Source: CAVVST01 sp963750995
GTDB taxonomy: Bacteria > Acidobacteriota > Vicinamibacteria > Vicinamibacterales > UBA2999
DNA: 64,000 nt
NCBI GenBank assembly: GCA_963750995.1
Contig: CAVVST010000004.1
Coordinates: forward strand, 186,001 to 250,000
Reading direction: 5' to 3'
A program made the translations under genes and the position numbers. The notes under the pieces were generated by a model. The model had not been told where the DNA came from and ran no database searches. It saw nothing but the letters and a program-made list of their open reading frames with translations. Shown in pieces: positions 16,854-25,241 of this stretch (positions within the stretch are counted from its first letter, which is position 1; the number at the start of each line of letters is the position of its first letter).

Positions 16854-18461
16854 ATGGAGTCACAACCAGACGGTCCTACCCTCTTCCTGCCGCACCCGGC
16901 GGGCGGCACGACAGGGTCGCGGCATTCGCCCACCGAGCTGCCCGACGATCTGGTCAACCAGTCGCTCTCGCGGCTGCGTACGCTCGCCTGGCTGTACGCG
17001 TTCGTCTTCTTCATGGCGGGACTTTTCCCGGCCACGTTGTCGCCCCAGGATCGGGCGCTCGTATTCGGCAATTTCATGTTGTGGGGACCGGCGGCGATCT
17101 CAATCGCGTTGGCACTCATCGTCGCTGGACTGCTGGGCACCGATCGCGTTCCACGCCGCATCGCGTTGAACGTCGGGCTCGCGTTCGAGGTGGCCGCGAG
17201 CTACGGCATCGCGGCGGCGGAATTTCTCGATCCGAGGGGGGTGACCACGACGAGCGTCCCGTTCCTTGGACTCTCATGGGTGGCCGTGTGGACGGTCCTG
17301 TTCACGGTGGTCGTGCCGACCCCGCCCAGGCGGGCGCTTTTCGCCGCGCTGGCGTCGGTCAGCGCCGTGCCGGTCGTGTTCGCGGCGGCGATGGCCACCG
17401 GGAACGTGTTCTTTTTCCCTAATCCGATCCAGTTCTTTCTCGGGCTTGTGTTCCCCTACCTGTTCGTCGTCGTGATGGCTTACGTCGGCGCTCGCGTCGT
17501 GTATGCACTGGGTAAGGAAGTCGGCCGGGCGCGCGAGCTGGGCAGCTACCGTCTGGTGGAGCGGCTTGGGGAGGGCGGGATGGGCGAAGTGTGGAAGGCC
17601 CAGCACCGGCTGCTGGCACGCCCGGCGGCGATCAAGCTGATCCGACCCACGCTCGCTGCCGACGGCAACCCGAGGGTGTCGGAAGACGCGCGCCGTCGGT
17701 TCGAGCGCGAGGCGCAGGTGATTGCGCGCCTGCGTTCCCCTCATACCGTGGACCTCTTCGATTTCGGCGTCGCCACCGACGGCGGGTTTTACTACGTGAT
17801 GGAGCTGCTCGAGGGGCTCGACGCGGAGACGCTCGTGCGCAGGACGGGGCCGGTGCCGCCTGCAAGGGCGATTCACGTCCTGCGGCAGGTCTGTCACTCG
17901 CTGTCGGAGGCCGAGTCGTGCGGCCTGGTGCACCGCGACATCAAGCCGGCCAACATCTTTCTCTGCCACTACGGCGAGGAATTCGACTTCGTGAAGGTCC
18001 TCGACTTCGGGATCGTGACACCCACGCGCGACACGGCCGAGACCGGCGTGGCGCTCACACGCGAGCTTGCGGTTCATGGCACTCCCGCGTACATCGCTCC
18101 CGAGCAGGCGCTTGGGGACGCCGACCTGGACGGGCGCGCCGACATTTACGCGGCGGGATGCGTCGGCTACTGGCTGCTCACCGGCCAGCTCGTGTTCGAG
18201 GCCTCCACACCGATGGCGATGCTGCTGCACCACACGCAGACGCCGCCGGTACCGCCCTCGGCGCGAACCGAGCTGCCAATTCCCGACGCGCTCGATCGCC
18301 TGATCCTGTCGTGCCTGGCCAAGGATCGCGCACTGCGTCCACAATCCGCGCGCGAGTTCTCGCGCCGGCTCGCTGAGATCCAGGTCGCGAACGACTGGAC
18401 CGAGGATATGGCGCGGGAGTGGTGGCGAAGACATCAACCAGCAGGATCCACGCGCTCGTGA
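16854..18461 (+). CDS. Membrane Ser/Thr protein kinase with N-terminal transmembrane sensor region
   Basis: 535 residues. Unusually, the membrane part comes first: about six spans between residues 45 and 215 (AWLYAFVFFMAGLFPATL to FLGLVFPYLFVVVMAYVGA). The cytoplasmic Hanks-type kinase follows: LGEGGMGEVW, catalytic Lys261, HRD at 360-362 (VHRDIKPANIF), DFG at 384-386 and an APEQ activation segment. All catalytic residues are present, so it should be active. It sits within the heme operon, between recQ and hemB. The membrane module resembles no sensor I know; it may sense membrane state. Confidence 0.92.
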   Translation: MESQPDGPTLFLPHPAGGTTGSRHSPTELPDDLVNQSLSRLRTLAWLYAFVFFMAGLFPATLSPQDRALVFGNFMLWGPAAISIALALIVAGLLGTDRVPRRIALNVGLAFEVAASYGIAAAEFLDPRGVTTTSVPFLGLSWVAVWTVLFTVVVPTPPRRALFAALASVSAVPVVFAAAMATGNVFFFPNPIQFFLGLVFPYLFVVVMAYVGARVVYALGKEVGRARELGSYRLVERLGEGGMGEVWKAQHRLLARPAAIKLIRPTLAADGNPRVSEDARRRFEREAQVIARLRSPHTVDLFDFGVATDGGFYYVMELLEGLDAETLVRRTGPVPPARAIHVLRQVCHSLSEAESCGLVHRDIKPANIFLCHYGEEFDFVKVLDFGIVTPTRDTAETGVALTRELAVHGTPAYIAPEQALGDADLDGRADIYAAGCVGYWLLTGQLVFEASTPMAMLLHHTQTPPVPPSARTELPIPDALDRLILSCLAKDRALRPQSAREFSRRLAEIQVANDWTEDMAREWWRRHQPAGSTRS

Positions 18462-18476
18462 TCTAAGATCAGCCAA

Positions 18477-19481
18477 ATGGCTGTGAAAACCGCGTCCCGT
18501 CTGACGCTGCCGCACCGGCCGCGCCGGCTGCGACGCACCGAGGCGATCAGGCGCCTGGTGCGCGAGACGCACCTCAGCCCGGACTGTTTCGTGCTTCCGC
18601 TCTTCGTCTGCGAAGGCAACGACACCCGCCGCGAGGTCTCGTCGATGCCCGGCGTGTTCCAGTTGTCGGTGGACGAGGCCGTCAAGGAAGCGGCGGCGGC
18701 AAGAGCCGACGGCGTGTCCGGCGTGCTCCTGTTCGGGCTGCCCGAACGCAAGGACGCGGTTGGTTCGCTGGCGGCGGATCCGGAAGCACCGGTGCAGTCC
18801 GCCGTACGCGAGATGAAGCGCCATGTCCCCGGCCTGATTGTGATCACCGACGTCTGCCTCTGCGAGTACACCTCGCACGGGCACTGCGGCATTCTCGACG
18901 GCGAAGAGATCGTCAACGACGTCACCGTCTCGCATCTCGTACAGGTGGCGCTCTCGCACGCGGTGGCGGGGGCGGATTTCGTCGCGCCCTCCGACATGAT
19001 GGACGGGCGCGTCGCGGCGATCCGGCTGGCGCTCGACGAACGCGGCTTCGAGCGCGTCGGCATCATGTCCTACGCCGCCAAGTACTGCTCGGCCTTCTAC
19101 GGGCCGTTCCGCGACGCCGCCGATTCGGCGCCCCAGTTCGGCGATCGGCGCAGCCACCAGATGGATCCCGCGAACGTCGAGGAAGCGCTGCGCGAGGTTG
19201 ACACCGACCTTGCCGAAGGCGCCGACATCATCATCGTCAAGCCGGCGATGACCTACCTGGACGTCATCGCCAGGGTGAAAACACGCTTCAACCAGCCGAC
19301 CGCGGCGTACCACGTGAGCGGCGAGTACGCGATGTTGAAGGCGGCCTCGGCCAACGGCTGGCTCGACGAGCCGCGGGCGATGATGGAAACGCTGACGGCG
19401 ATTCGCCGCGCCGGCGCCGACATCATCATCACCTACTACGCCCGCGAGGCCGCTCGCACACTGCGTTCGGTTCATTCGTAG
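18477..19481 (+). CDS. hemB: Delta-aminolevulinic acid dehydratase (porphobilinogen synthase)
   Basis: 334 residues. It condenses two 5-aminolevulinates to porphobilinogen. The two Schiff-base lysines are visible: Lys202 (MSYAAKYCSAFYGPF) and Lys255 (VKPAMTYLD). DVCLCEYTSHGHCGI keeps the three-cysteine site, so this is a zinc-type enzyme. ATG 18477 lies 15 bases after the kinase gene. It is part of the hemA-hemL operon. Confidence 0.97.
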   Translation: MAVKTASRLTLPHRPRRLRRTEAIRRLVRETHLSPDCFVLPLFVCEGNDTRREVSSMPGVFQLSVDEAVKEAAAARADGVSGVLLFGLPERKDAVGSLAADPEAPVQSAVREMKRHVPGLIVITDVCLCEYTSHGHCGILDGEEIVNDVTVSHLVQVALSHAVAGADFVAPSDMMDGRVAAIRLALDERGFERVGIMSYAAKYCSAFYGPFRDAADSAPQFGDRRSHQMDPANVEEALREVDTDLAEGADIIIVKPAMTYLDVIARVKTRFNQPTAAYHVSGEYAMLKAASANGWLDEPRAMMETLTAIRRAGADIIITYYAREAARTLRSVHS

Positions 19482-19506
19482 CATTCGGCCGTTCGGAACC
19501 CGTTCA

Positions 19507-20802
19507 GTGAAGAAACCCGTTCGCAGCCGCAAGCTCTTCGAGCAAGCCAGGCAGATCCTTCCCGGCGGTGTCGACAGCCCCGTTCGCGCCTTCCAGTCGG
19601 TCGGCGGCATTCCGCTGTTCGTCACGCGTGGGTCGGGCGCCATTCTTCACGACGTCGACGGCAATCGCTTCATCGACTACGTCATGTCCTGGGGGCCGCT
19701 CATCCACGGCCACGCCCCGACGGGCCTGGTCAAGGCGATCGCGAAGACGGCGCGGCTCGGCACCAGCTTCGGCGCGCCAAGCCCGCTCGAGCACGAGCTC
19801 GGCGAACACGTGCGCCGGCTCGTGCCGTCGATGGAGCGTGTGCGCTTCGTCAGTTCCGGCACCGAGGCGGCGATGAGCGCGGCGCGCGTCGCCCGCGCGT
19901 TCACCTCCCGCGACAAGATCGTCAAGTTCGCCGGCTGTTATCACGGCCATGCAGACAGCTTCCTGGTAAAGGCCGGCTCGGGCGCCACGACGCTGGGGGT
20001 GCCGACCAGCCCGGGCGTGGCGAAGACGGTGGCCGCCGATACCCTCATGGCCCGCTACAACGACCTCGCCTCCGTGGAAGAGCTGTGCGACGCGCATCCT
20101 GGCGCCATCGCGGCGGTGATCGTCGAGCCCATCGCGGGCAACATGGGGGTGGTCGCGCCTGCGGACGGCTTCCTGGAGGGCCTGCGGGCGCTGATGGTGC
20201 GGCGCGGCATCCTGCTGATTTTCGACGAGGTGATCTCGGGGTTCCGGGCGTCGGCGGGCGGGGCACAGTCGATCTTCGGCATCACACCGGACCTCACGTG
20301 CCTGGGTAAGATCATCGGCGGCGGCCTGCCGGTCGGCGCCTACGGAGGGCGTGCCGACATCATGGACATGGTGGCGCCCGCGGGTCCGGTCTACCAGGCG
20401 GGCACGCTGTCAGGGAACCCACTGGCAATGACCGCGGGACTCTGGGCGCTGAAGCGGCTGACGCCGCGCCTCTACAAGGATCTCGCCCGGCGAGGATCAC
20501 TGCTGGCCGCTGGATTCGCAGATGCCGCACGCGGCGCCGGCGTGCACGTGCAGGTGAATGCCTTCGGCTCGATGGTGACGCCCTTCTTCACGTCATCGCC
20601 CGTCCGCGACTACGAGAGCGCCTTGAACGCGAATACCGGCGCGTACGCGACGTTCTTCCGGGGAATGCTGTCGAGGGGCATTTATCCGCCGCCGTCGCAG
20701 TTCGAAGCCTGGTTCCTGTCAGCGGCGCATACCGACCGCCATGTCACACGGACGATCGCTGCCGCCCGCGCGGCCATGAAAGACGTGGCAAAAGAGATCT
20801 AA
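19507..20802 (+). CDS. hemL: Glutamate-1-semialdehyde 2,1-aminomutase
   Basis: 431 residues, a class-III PLP aminotransferase fold. It converts glutamate-1-semialdehyde to 5-aminolevulinate. Motifs: ILPGGVDSPVRAFQSVGG, FVSSGTEAAMSA, KFAGCYHGHAD, LIFDEVISGFR and the PLP lysine 268 (CLGKIIGGGLPVGAYGG). GTG start at 19507. Last gene of the heme operon; its stop is immediately followed by a palindromic repeat that may end the transcript. Confidence 0.97.
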   Translation: MKKPVRSRKLFEQARQILPGGVDSPVRAFQSVGGIPLFVTRGSGAILHDVDGNRFIDYVMSWGPLIHGHAPTGLVKAIAKTARLGTSFGAPSPLEHELGEHVRRLVPSMERVRFVSSGTEAAMSAARVARAFTSRDKIVKFAGCYHGHADSFLVKAGSGATTLGVPTSPGVAKTVAADTLMARYNDLASVEELCDAHPGAIAAVIVEPIAGNMGVVAPADGFLEGLRALMVRRGILLIFDEVISGFRASAGGAQSIFGITPDLTCLGKIIGGGLPVGAYGGRADIMDMVAPAGPVYQAGTLSGNPLAMTAGLWALKRLTPRLYKDLARRGSLLAAGFADAARGAGVHVQVNAFGSMVTPFFTSSPVRDYESALNANTGAYATFFRGMLSRGIYPPPSQFEAWFLSAAHTDRHVTRTIAAARAAMKDVAKEI

Positions 20803-20884
20803 CCACGACGACACGAAGGAGGCGAAGGCCACGACACTCAAATTGGGTTTTCGTGATCTTCGATCCCTTCGTGCCTTCGTGGTT
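20801..20884. repeat. Long palindromic intergenic repeat, family C (copy 1)
   Basis: Begins AACCACGACGACACGAAGG and ends CCTTCGTGCCTTCGTGGTT, an imperfect inverted repeat with arms about 35 bases long around a central AAATTGGGTTTT. A second copy lies at 25149-25234. It overlaps the hemL stop codon by two bases. It could act as a terminator between hemL and the opposing gene, but has no clear U-tract. Confidence 0.75.
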
Positions 20885-20888
20885 GCGC

Positions 20889-20925
20889 TTAACGAGCGTT
20901 GTTGATCTGAACCGGCGGGTCCAGG
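20889..20925 (-). pseudogene. C-terminal fragment of a glycine-zipper protein paralogue
   Basis: On the minus strand the bases between the repeat and the next gene read LDPPVQINNAR and a TAA stop. This almost matches the last residues (VDSPVQITNAR, stop) of the gene at 25242-26150, which also ends just beside a copy of the same palindrome. No further similarity continues upstream, so it looks like the end of a duplicated or moved gene whose body is lost. Confidence 0.5.
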
Positions 20926-20926
20926 C

Positions 20927-21406
20927 TCAATTGAGCGGACTGAAGCTGTACGTTCCTTCCCAGCGCCAATCTTCTTCCTCTGCAGACGGCGGCGAGACCT
21001 GGACACGGGCATTGAACCCGGCGAACCGACCGGTCCCGTCCGAGAACGTGCACAGCCCGCGAGCCGTCGTCAGATCGAGCGTGCAACGGCCGACCGCCCT
21101 GTTTCCGCTCCCTGCGTCGAGGACGACGTTGCTGTCCAGCAAGCCCGCCGGGTTATTCGCCGGTTGGTCGTAGTAGACCCTTGAGCCGACCTTGATCCTC
21201 GGGAGGTTCGAGGACGTGATCGTGCAGAACTCGCCGGCGGCCCCAGAATATTCGGAGCACTCCTTCGTCACATGGAGAGCTCTGTTTCGGTCGGAGGACG
21301 CCGAGACCGAGGTGGCTCCGGTGCTCAGCGCAAGAGTCAGGGCGACAACACCTGCGATTGGCACGAGGGGGAGGGTGAAGATTGGAGTCAGAGTCTTGAA
21401 CTTCAT
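20927..21406 (-). CDS. Secreted protein, possible beta-barrel (dirigent/AOC-like)
   Basis: 159 residues. The ATG at 21406 has AAAGGA eight bases upstream. The signal peptide is hydrophobic (IFTLPLVPIAGVVALTLALSTG), cleaved near ATSVSA. The mature part is rich in beta-type residues, with four cysteines (KECSEYSGAAGEFCTI, GRCTLDLTTARGLCTF) that could form disulfides, and a GTGRFAGFNARV segment. That last pattern resembles allene-oxide-cyclase/dirigent-like barrels, but the match is weak. Exported protein of unknown function. Confidence 0.7.
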   Translation of the reverse strand: MKFKTLTPIFTLPLVPIAGVVALTLALSTGATSVSASSDRNRALHVTKECSEYSGAAGEFCTITSSNLPRIKVGSRVYYDQPANNPAGLLDSNVVLDAGSGNRAVGRCTLDLTTARGLCTFSDGTGRFAGFNARVQVSPPSAEEEDWRWEGTYSFSPLN

Positions 21407-21614
21407 TTGTCGTGTCCTTTTCCTGCTGATCTTCTGATTCGGGTGACGTGTCGCTGGGGACTCCGAAGGGGCGCGCCCGTCTTCCCCAGTCTTGCTTGTA
21501 TGGAGATCGCGCAAGCGGCGTCCATAACGGGTCAACGGGGCAAAAAGCCTGTGATCGAGTCCTCCCGGTGCTATGCTTGCCCCTCCATTCAACTGGTTGA
21601 AAAGAAAGGCTTCA

Positions 21615-22187
21615 ATGGCCTCGCCCGGCGACGTCACGGTGCTGCTTGGCGATTGGAGTCGCGGCAATCGGACGGCGCTCAATCAGCTGCTGCCACTCGT
21701 CTATGCGGAGCTCCGCCGCGCTGCCGCGCGCCAGCTTCGGAACGAGCGGGCCAACCACACCCTGCAGCCAACCGCCCTTGTCCATGAGGTCTACCTGCGG
21801 CTCATTGGCCAACGCCAGGTCGATTGGCAGAATCGAGCGCACTTCTTTGGCGTCGCGGCACAGGTCATGCGCCGCATCCTGGTCGACCACGCCCGTCGTC
21901 ACGGCGCGTTCAAACGGGGCGAGGGCGTACCCTGTGTGTCAATCGATGACGCCAAGGAGATCGCCGCCCCAAATGGGATAGCCATCCTCGCGCTGGATCA
22001 GGCGCTGGCGGGTTTGGAAAAAGTCGACTCTGAACTAGCCCGGATCGTCGAGCTTCGGGCGTTTGGCGGGCTCACGATCGATGAAGCGGCACATGTTCTC
22101 AGCGTGTCACCATCGACGGCCAAGCGCGACTGGCGTACCGCGAAGGCGTGGCTCAATCGTGAACTCGGTTCCGAAGTGCCACTGTGA
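21615..22187 (+). CDS. ECF-family RNA polymerase sigma factor (TIGR02999-like)
   Basis: 190 residues. Region 2 is NQLLPLVYAELRRAAARQLRNE with LQPTALVHEVYLRLIG; region 4 is LDQALAGLEKVDSELARIVELRAFGGLTIDEAAHVLSVSPSTAKRDW. This is the acidobacterial/planctomycete ECF subgroup that is paired with Ser/Thr kinases rather than anti-sigma factors. ATG 21615 is preferred over an upstream start because AAAGG lies five bases before it. The stop overlaps the kinase start (GTGA), supporting a functional pair in which the kinase may control the sigma factor. Confidence 0.92.
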   Translation: MASPGDVTVLLGDWSRGNRTALNQLLPLVYAELRRAAARQLRNERANHTLQPTALVHEVYLRLIGQRQVDWQNRAHFFGVAAQVMRRILVDHARRHGAFKRGEGVPCVSIDDAKEIAAPNGIAILALDQALAGLEKVDSELARIVELRAFGGLTIDEAAHVLSVSPSTAKRDWRTAKAWLNRELGSEVPL

Positions 22188-25147
22188 CAGACGCGCGATG
22201 GCCGCGAGTAAGGGCCCTGTTTGAAGCGGCGGTCGAACGGCCGGCCGGCGAGCGCGACGCCTTTCTGGCGGCTGAGACTGGTGCCGACGACGCGTTACGT
22301 GGTGAAGTCGAGTCGCTGTTAACTTCGGACGCCTCGGACGCCGGCTTTCTCGATCAGCTGCCCGTTGCAGCCCTGACCGCTGGTCGTCGAGTAGGCCCCT
22401 ACGAAATCCTTGCCCCGCTTGGCGCGGGCTCCATGGGCGACGTGTACCTTGCGTCCGATACGAAGCTGCATCGCGAAATCGCGCTGAAAGTGCTGCCCGA
22501 GCTGCTCGCACTCGATCCTGACCGCCTGGCGCGGTTCAAACGGGAAGCGCAGCTCCTCGCCACGCTCAATCATCCGAACATCGCCGCGATCTACGGTCTC
22601 GAAGAGTCGAACGGCTCGCAGGCGCTGGTGCTGGAGCTGGTCGAAGGGCCGACGCTCGCCGACCGAATCGGACTCGGACCGATTCCGCTGGAAGAGGCCT
22701 TGACGATCGCGCGCCAAGTCGCGCATGCGCTGGAAGCGGCACACGAGAAGGGGATCATTCATCGCGACCTCAAGCCGGCCAATATCAAGATCGCACGCGA
22801 TGGAATGGTCAAGGTGCTCGACTTCGGGCTGGCGAAGGTGTGGGACGGCGCCCCGCAGTCCGACCTATCGGCGTCACCGAAGCTGACCGCAACCGATATC
22901 GTCGGGCGGGCCATTCTGGGCACTCCGGCCTACATGAGCCCGGAACAGGCGCGTGGCCAGTCGCTGGACAGACGGACGGACATCTGGTCGTTCGGCTGCG
23001 TGCTCTACGAAATGCTCTCGGGCCGCGCGCCGTTCGCCGGCGACACCATCTCCGACACCCTCGCCGCGATTCTCGAACGTGAGCCGGACCAGACGATGCT
23101 GCCGGCCGGCACGCCTGGGCCGATTCGCAGATTACTGCGCCGCTGTCTGGAGAAGGATCGCAAAAAACGGCTCGATTCGGCGGCTGGTGCTCGACTGGAG
23201 ATCGACGACGCGATGGCATCTCCAGCCGCCGAGACGCTGGCACACGCGGCGATGCCGCCCCGTCGCGTCATGCCGGTGGCGATCGCGGCGCTGGCCGGCG
23301 GCGCGGCGCTCGCCGCGGCGATCGTCTGGTCACTCATGCGGCCGGCACTTGCAGCTCCGACGCTCCCGTCCCGCTTCGCGATCATGCCGTCGCCCGCCGA
23401 GCCGCTGAATTCGTTTGGCGGCAACCGAGACATCACGCTCTCACCAGACGGTCGCTATTTTGTCTACCTCGGTGGTGGGGGTCTCGGCGCCGGCGCCCCC
23501 TTGATGGTGCGCGCGACGGATCAACTCGGTGCCCAGAAACTCCCCGTCGGCGGGCTGGGAGTGTTCTCCTCCCCCGATAGTCGGTGGATCGGGTTCTTCA
23601 CGAACAGGGAGCTCAGGAAAGTGTCGATCACCGGGGGAGCGGCCATCACGTTGGCCCCGCTCACCGAGGCGTTGCTCGGGGCCAGCTGGGGCGATGACAA
23701 CACTGTCGTGTTCGCCACCGACGACCCGACGACCGGATTGTGGCGCGTGTCGGCGGACGGCGGTGAACCGACGGTCCTGACGACGCCCGACGCGGCGCAG
23801 CACGAGAGCGACCACCTGTTCCCATCGGTGCTGCCGGGGGCTCGCGGCGTGCTGTTTACGGTTATGAGCGGGGGCCAAGCGGACAGTGCCCAAGTGGCCG
23901 TTTTCGACTCGAGGACCGGTCGACGCAAGACGCTCGTCCGTGGCGGCAGCCAGGCCGAATACGTCGACCCTTCGCCAGGCACAGCACAGGCCGGGTACCT
24001 GATCTACGCGGCAGCGGACACGCTGCGCGCCGTACGATTCGATCTCGCCCGGCTCGAAGTGCTCGGTGCGCCGGTGACAGTTGTCCAGAATGTGATGACC
24101 AAACCGACCGGCGCTGCCAACTACGCGGTGTCGCGTCAGGGCACGCTCTTCTACGTCTCCGGTGGAGTGAACGCCCAGATGACGCCGCGGTCGCTGGTGT
24201 GGGTCGATCGGAACGGGCACGAGGAGCCCATCAACGCCCCGTTGCGCGCCTACGGTGTCCCGCGCGTGTCACCCGACGGTACGCGCCTGGCGCTCAACGT
24301 CTCGTCCGGCCAGCAGAGCACCGACATCTGGATCTGGGATCTCACACGCGAGACGCTGCGGCGCTTGACCTTCGGTCCTGGCATCAATGGAATGCCGCTC
24401 TGGATGCCGGACGGGCGGCGGATCATCTTCACGTCCAATCGCACAGGAGTGTTCAACCTTTACAGCCAGGCCGTCGACGGCACCGGTGCCGCCGACCGGC
24501 TGACGACGAGCGTGAACCAGCAGTACCAGACGTCCGTCACGCCGGACGGAAGACTCATCATCGTTGAGACTGTGCCCATCCCGATGGCACCTGGCGTGGC
24601 GCAGCGGACCCGGTTGTTTCGTTTGGCGAGCCCCGCGAGCCGACCCGCGTCAGACTCTGCTGGTGCGAGCCTGTCTCTGGTGGATCCGTCCGGTCAGACT
24701 CTGTTCGACGGACTCTGGCCGGAGTTCTCGCCGGACGGCCGCTACATCGCGTACCAGTCAAATGAATCCGGCCCCTGGGAGGTCTACGTGCGGCCGTTCC
24801 CGCAGGTGGACAGCGGCCGCTGGCAAATCTCGACTGCGGGCGGGACGCGCCCCGCGTGGGCGCGTAGCGGTCGCGAGCTTTTCTACCTCGATGCATCGAA
24901 TGCTCTCACCTCGGTGCCGGTTCAGACGTCCGGATCGACGTTCAGCGCGGGCCAGCCGGCGAGGTTATTCGACGCCAAGTATGCGACGCCGTTTCCTCCA
25001 CGCCATTACGACGTGTCACCGGACGGTCAGCGTCTCCTCATGGCCAAGGACAGCGCCGCCAATTCGAACGCGACGCTGGAGAGCATGATTGTCGTCGAGC
25101 ACTGGTTCGAGGAGCTGAAACAGCGTCTGCCGACGAATGGAAAATAA
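22184..25147 (+). CDS. Ser/Thr protein kinase with C-terminal TolB/PD40 beta-propeller
   Basis: 987 residues, GTG start. Residues 1-60 are a helical N-terminus (ARWPRVRALFEAAVERPAGER). The kinase (about 70-340) has LGAGSMGDVY, HRD at 193-195 (IHRDLKPANIK), DFG at 213-215 and an APEQ-like MSPEQ segment. One membrane span follows (MPVAIAALAGGAALAAAIVW, about 362-385). The extracytoplasmic part has repeated PD40/WD-like blades (SPDGRYFVYL, SPDGTRLALN, MPDGRRIIFTSNRTG, SPDGRYIAYQSNESG). It probably reads an outside signal through the propeller and phosphorylates cytoplasmic targets, perhaps the cotranscribed sigma factor. Confidence 0.95.
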   Translation: MTDARWPRVRALFEAAVERPAGERDAFLAAETGADDALRGEVESLLTSDASDAGFLDQLPVAALTAGRRVGPYEILAPLGAGSMGDVYLASDTKLHREIALKVLPELLALDPDRLARFKREAQLLATLNHPNIAAIYGLEESNGSQALVLELVEGPTLADRIGLGPIPLEEALTIARQVAHALEAAHEKGIIHRDLKPANIKIARDGMVKVLDFGLAKVWDGAPQSDLSASPKLTATDIVGRAILGTPAYMSPEQARGQSLDRRTDIWSFGCVLYEMLSGRAPFAGDTISDTLAAILEREPDQTMLPAGTPGPIRRLLRRCLEKDRKKRLDSAAGARLEIDDAMASPAAETLAHAAMPPRRVMPVAIAALAGGAALAAAIVWSLMRPALAAPTLPSRFAIMPSPAEPLNSFGGNRDITLSPDGRYFVYLGGGGLGAGAPLMVRATDQLGAQKLPVGGLGVFSSPDSRWIGFFTNRELRKVSITGGAAITLAPLTEALLGASWGDDNTVVFATDDPTTGLWRVSADGGEPTVLTTPDAAQHESDHLFPSVLPGARGVLFTVMSGGQADSAQVAVFDSRTGRRKTLVRGGSQAEYVDPSPGTAQAGYLIYAAADTLRAVRFDLARLEVLGAPVTVVQNVMTKPTGAANYAVSRQGTLFYVSGGVNAQMTPRSLVWVDRNGHEEPINAPLRAYGVPRVSPDGTRLALNVSSGQQSTDIWIWDLTRETLRRLTFGPGINGMPLWMPDGRRIIFTSNRTGVFNLYSQAVDGTGAADRLTTSVNQQYQTSVTPDGRLIIVETVPIPMAPGVAQRTRLFRLASPASRPASDSAGASLSLVDPSGQTLFDGLWPEFSPDGRYIAYQSNESGPWEVYVRPFPQVDSGRWQISTAGGTRPAWARSGRELFYLDASNALTSVPVQTSGSTFSAGQPARLFDAKYATPFPPRHYDVSPDGQRLLMAKDSAANSNATLESMIVVEHWFEELKQRLPTNGK

Positions 25148-25148
25148 A

Positions 25149-25234
25149 AACCACGAAGGCCACGATGATCGCGAAGCCCACGAAACCCAATGTAGGGTGT
25201 CGTGTGCTTCGCGACCGTCGTGACCTTCGTGGTT
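25149..25234. repeat. Long palindromic intergenic repeat, family C (copy 2)
   Basis: Arms AACCACGAAGGCCACGA and TCGTGACCTTCGTGGTT, extended inward by GCGAAGC/GCTTCGC, around a centre with ACCCAATGTAGGGTG. Together with copy 1 at 20801-20884 it shares the outer arms and a centre with the CCAAT/ATTGG core in opposite orientation. It lies between convergent genes (kinase on +, glycine-zipper gene on -); the following CTTTTTTC gives a short T-run that could make it a terminator for the + strand. Confidence 0.75.
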
Positions 25235-25241
25235 GCTTTTT

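Noticed and set aside
17274..19643. 789-codon open frame on the minus strand
   Set aside because: It lies opposite the kinase and hemB, which have clear catalytic motifs. Its translation is Arg/His-rich with no recognisable domain; long antisense frames are expected at this GC content.
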